64,000 bases of DNA from Mycoplasma sp. SG1. Its GTDB lineage: Bacteria; Bacillota_I; Bacilli_A; Mycoplasmatales; SG1. The stretch's first letter is position 1. Each line of letters starts with the position of its first letter. Where the stretch lies: assembly GCF_023612375.1 (NCBI RefSeq), contig NZ_CP076852.1, positions 453,475-517,474 of the forward strand, in the 5' to 3' direction. Of the stretch, positions 60,935 through 64,000 are shown piece by piece. Under the pieces are notes generated by a model, which saw only the letters and a list, made by a program, of their open reading frames with translations, searched no databases and had not been told where the DNA came from. The position numbers were made by a program, and so were the translations under genes.

Positions 60935-61342
60935 TCAAATCTGCTCCCATTAAATATTTTTATTGAGATTTTATTAATAGTACTATTATATTTTTAATTT
61001 AGTTAATTTTATTTAAACTCTCAAGTTAATGATTTTATCATGTTTTTAGGTAGCTCTCGTATAACAGAAGCTGCTTCTGAATGTTCAAATTGCTTATACA
61101 TCTGATTGTAAGATACTACTTATTTTAAAAATATCTAGAAATCGACGTAATCTTGCACATATCTGTATGTTAATTTTCTTGTGTTATTGTTTCTTAAAAT
61201 AAAAGAATTTCTGAACCATCTTTGTAATACCAAACAGATAAAGTGCTTCAATATTTTAAATTATTATCAAATAAAAAATAGATAATTTTTGGTTTTTAAA
61301 AATGAAGTAGAAAAATGTAAGAAAGATTTTATTTACAAAAGT
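60935..61342. pseudogene. Gene-poor stretch with possible coding remnants
   Basis: No intact gene in 408 bp. On the minus strand, 61009-61101 encodes 30 aa in a coding-like style (MYKQFEHSEAASVIRELPKN..., with one TGA=Trp). At about 61209-61290 another frame gives LKYWSTLSVWYYKDGSEILLF before a stop. These look like pieces of one or two decayed genes between the two R-M modules. Both are too short to assign. Confidence 0.35.
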
Positions 61343-62284
61343 TTAAAATAACACTTCATTTAGTTTTTTAACGATTGCATCGACAACATTAATGGAAACA
61401 GCATTACCAACCAACTTATACAATTTATTATCAGCCAATTTTGGTAGCTTATAATCCTCGTTAAATCCTTGAAGTTTAAAACACTCTTTTGGGGTTAACT
61501 TTCTAATTTTATTATTGTATTTTATCAAAGGCACGTTATTACCACCAGTCCCCATGTTGGCAGTTAAAGTGGGGCAAATATTATTCTTATTTCTTCTTAA
61601 ATAAACTCTTCTTCATTGATAAAAAGTTTCTAAATCTTTATCATTTAAAATTGTTTTTATTTTTTCATAATGTTTGAATTTATGAGTATAAAAATATTTA
61701 TTTTCTACAGAATCATCTAATATAAAAAAATTTTTAATATCATTCTGACTCAAGCTTTTATCTGGAAAATTAAAGGAATCAAACATCTTTTTATTTAAAA
61801 AACAGACAATATATAATCTTTCTCTATTTTGCGGTAAACTAAAATTTTTAGTATTTAATATTTTGTACTTTACAAAATAACCTATTTTTTGAAGTTTTAT
61901 AATAATCTCTTCAAAAAATAATTCATTATTTAGTATATTTTTTACATTTTCTAATAAAACTATTTTTGGTTTTTTTGTTTGTATTATTTTGAGTAATTGT
62001 TTTATACACTTTGCTCTATCATCCTTAAAGCCCTTTCTCAATCCAGCCACTGAAAATGGTTGACAAGGAAAACCTCCGGTTAAAATATCAAAATCTTCTA
62101 TATTATTTTCGTCTAAAAGTTCTATTTTTTCTTTATATATTTTTGTATTTGGAAAATTGGCTTTTAAACATTCTATAGAACTATTATCAAAATCATTAAA
62201 AAAAATTACTTTATATTTGTTATATTTGGCAAAAGCTAACTCAATACCACCAGTGCCAGAAAAAAAACTTGCTATTTTATACAT
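61343..62284 (-). CDS. DNA cytosine-5 methyltransferase (type II R-M)
   Basis: 313 aa. All m5C motifs appear in order: I SFFSGTGGIE, IV GGFPCQPFSVAG (catalytic Cys), VI ENVKN, VIII QNRERLYIV, and X KLVGNAVSINV. The target-recognition domain lies at about residues 175-250. The upstream nuclease gene overlaps its start by 13 bp, the mark of an R-M pair. TGA=Trp occurs in YQWRRVY. Confidence 0.95.
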
Positions 62285-62766
62285 TCTCTTAAATTTATTA
62301 TTTTTATAGGGTTTAAATTATTTTTTATTACTATACTTTTATATAGGGAGAATCTTGGTCTTCTTTTCTGAAGTTGTTGCTGTTTAAATGTTTCATGCTT
62401 ATTTACCAATATATTAATTACTTGATCTTTATCTATTAAAAAAACAAACATTTCGTCAGTGTCCTGTTGTATATAACAAAAGATTAATTTATCAAAAATA
62501 GAAGAAGGTCCAAAACTTGTTAAATCATTTTTAGAACTAGCTCCTTTAATTTGATATGTTTTATTTTGTAAATCAAAAGCGTCAACTGAATTTGAATTTT
62601 TATTGTTGTTTAATTCTAAATTAAAATGATAACAAACAATGATTTCAGAAAAAGCTTCATGCAAATTTATTCCTCTTGAATATATTTTTTTTATCTCTTG
62701 ATTTAATTCTTTTCATTTTGGATACAAACTTATTATTTTGTTATACAAATCTTCTGTAATTTTCAA
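62272..62766 (-). CDS. Type II restriction endonuclease, Bsp6I-like (putative)
   Basis: 164 aa from a TTG at 62766, with AAGG about 10 bases upstream. GINLHEAFSE is followed by SVDAFDLQNKTYQIKGAS, a D...QxK pattern fitting a PD-(D/E)XK nuclease core, then LTSFGPSSIFDKL and QQLQKRRPRFSL. From memory these resemble the Bsp6I family (GCNGC), whose partner is also an m5C methylase. The match cannot be verified here. Its 3' end overlaps the methylase start. Confidence 0.6.
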
Positions 62767-63012
62767 AATTTTACCAACCTTTTTTTAGATATTTTTTAAA
62801 ATTTTTAATTTTATTCTTAAATACTTAATGAAATAAATTTTTTGTTGCAAGATTATCGACTCTTTGTATTTAACTTTTATCTATATTTTTGTTTATAAAA
62901 TTATTTATAAATAAAAACTCTTTTTTATTATATTAAATTATTATTTTTACAAATATTCATTTTATTTTGCTATTCTAGAAAAAAGTAATTTTTAGCATAA
63001 AAATAGATTTCT
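62767..63012. other. AT-rich intergenic region
   Basis: About 246 bp without a convincing ORF, RNA or strong hairpin. It separates the endonuclease from the upstream unknown gene and presumably holds its promoter. Confidence 0.4.
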
Positions 63013-64000
63013 TTATTTTCGAAATTTGTCTATTTTATCCCTGAAAACCTTCAAATCATCATACCTTTTAAATAACAGTGAATATCAATAATTATTTTTA
63101 TAGCAATGATTAATTAAAAGCTTAATATTTTCTTTTTTTTCCATTTCCCAGTCGCATAGTTTATTAATATCCGAGAAATGAAAATCTAATATTAAACGTA
63201 TAATTTTTTTCTCTTGTTTGAAACTAAAAAGATATGTTTTATTATTTTCTAATCCTTTTTTTTCCTCATCGGTAAAAAAAGGAGCATCATTTGTAGAGCA
63301 ATGCGTAATCATAACATTTAATAAATTCTTGATTTTTTGTTTCTGTACAGATGATATTGTTGAATAAAAAGCATCAAGAACAATTATAATCATAGTTAAT
63401 TTTATAGAATTTGAAAAATAAAAATCAAGATTGTTTTTAATAAATGTTAAAAATTTTTCAAATGGGTGTTCTTGAATTATATAAGATAAAAGTATATTAA
63501 TTTTACAATAGTCTTGCCCAACCAACCCCCCAGTTTTGTTACAATTAAAGACATCAAAAATATTCTTCTCTTTTGAATATTTATTTTCAACTAATTTTAA
63601 AAATAGTTCTTGGATCGATTCATTATTATTTGATAACTCTGGATCTTGTTTTAAAAATCATGGCATATATCTAGAATTAATATCAATTAAATTTGATAAA
63701 TTCCAATTAAGAAAACTAATAAATTTTATCCATATTTCATATCGATTTTGTTTTAAAAAAGTTTTTTTAAAAGATCATTCATTAAATCAAGTTATTCCTA
63801 TATTATTAAAATATAATTTTACAAAGTTATCCTTAATGTATTCATAGTTTATTGCATCTAAAGTATTTAGTACATCATCGAGGCTAATAAAAAGGGTTAT
63901 TAATTGAAAGTATACAAATTTATAATTTTTAAAAAATGAAAAATTTGTACTAAAAATTTTTCATATTTTTAAATAATTGTTGTAAAACATTTTTTGAAGC
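63013..64000 (-). CDS. Hypothetical protein, possibly cut by the window edge
   Basis: The frame is open from the window edge. ATG 63990 would give 325 aa, but the frame continues upstream to the last base, so the true start may lie outside. It is rich in Phe, Asn, Lys and Leu, with several TGA=Trp and Cys residues, and contains NKTGGLVGQDYCKINILLSYI. No signal peptide or known motif was found. The next gene downstream is a restriction enzyme, so it may belong to the same mobile or defence region. Confidence 0.6.

Overview
This window is an AT-rich Mollicutes (Mycoplasma-type) chromosome segment. TGA codons are read through as tryptophan in almost every gene. The repertoire is minimal: GlpF/GlpK/GpsA, an N-domain-less ClpB, an HrcA/CIRCE heat-shock unit, a PrpC/PrkC pair, and the conserved clusters alaS-ruvX-greA and glyS-dnaG-rpoD. 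The 16S rRNA departs from the bacterial consensus at sites that are normally almost fixed, and the 5S rRNA is only about 90 nt. Both point to a deeply diverged, probably host-associated lineage rather than a familiar Mycoplasma species. The species cannot be named from the sequence alone.

Layout. 1-3069 (+): glycerol uptake and glycerol-3-phosphate genes (glpF, partial at the window edge, glpK, gpsA). 3158-8290 (+): a 16S-23S-5S rRNA operon with a clear promoter, processing stems and no spacer tRNA. 8339-16249 (+): a YhgE/Pip-like membrane protein, mnmA, an AI-2E/PerM-family permease, alaS, ruvX and greA, closed by a strong terminator. 16434-29657 (+): one reading frame of 4407 codons for a giant membrane-anchored protein with three diverged internal repeats, followed by prpC and prkC. 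31569-44550 (-): a long collinear block, read from gmk through a small membrane protein, nrdF, a FAD oxidoreductase, two ThiT-like ECF S-components flanking an RNase H gene, a C39-peptidase-like membrane protein, ybeY, glyS, dnaG and rpoD. 44582-49167 (-): deoD, a small orphan ORF, and clpB-hrcA behind a CIRCE-like operator. 49430-53827 (+): xseA, a 39-aa xseB-like mini-gene, xseB, an unknown gene, trpS and a HAD phosphatase. 53816-58090 (-): deoA, class II aldolase, lacA, lacB and guaC. 58209-58673 (+): ppa. 58685-64000 (-): two restriction-modification modules, m6A methylase plus HNH nuclease, and m5C methylase plus a Bsp6I-like nuclease. Gene remnants and orphan ORFs surround them.

How the genes work together. 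Glycerol is taken up and phosphorylated, and GpsA links glycerol-3-phosphate to DHAP. Nucleoside salvage (deoA, deoD, guaC, gmk, nrdF) is well represented. lacA, lacB and the aldolase could carry galactose-6-phosphate to DHAP and GAP if a tagatose-6-phosphate kinase is supplied elsewhere. The PrpC/PrkC switch directly behind the giant surface-protein gene suggests, but does not prove, phospho-control of a surface structure.

The most unusual items are the giant mosaic-repeat protein, the rewired 790 loop of 16S rRNA with compensatory stem changes, the G-C for C-G swap beside the peptidyl-transferase centre in 23S rRNA, the miniature 5S rRNA, and a C39-type peptidase that has no ABC ATPase.
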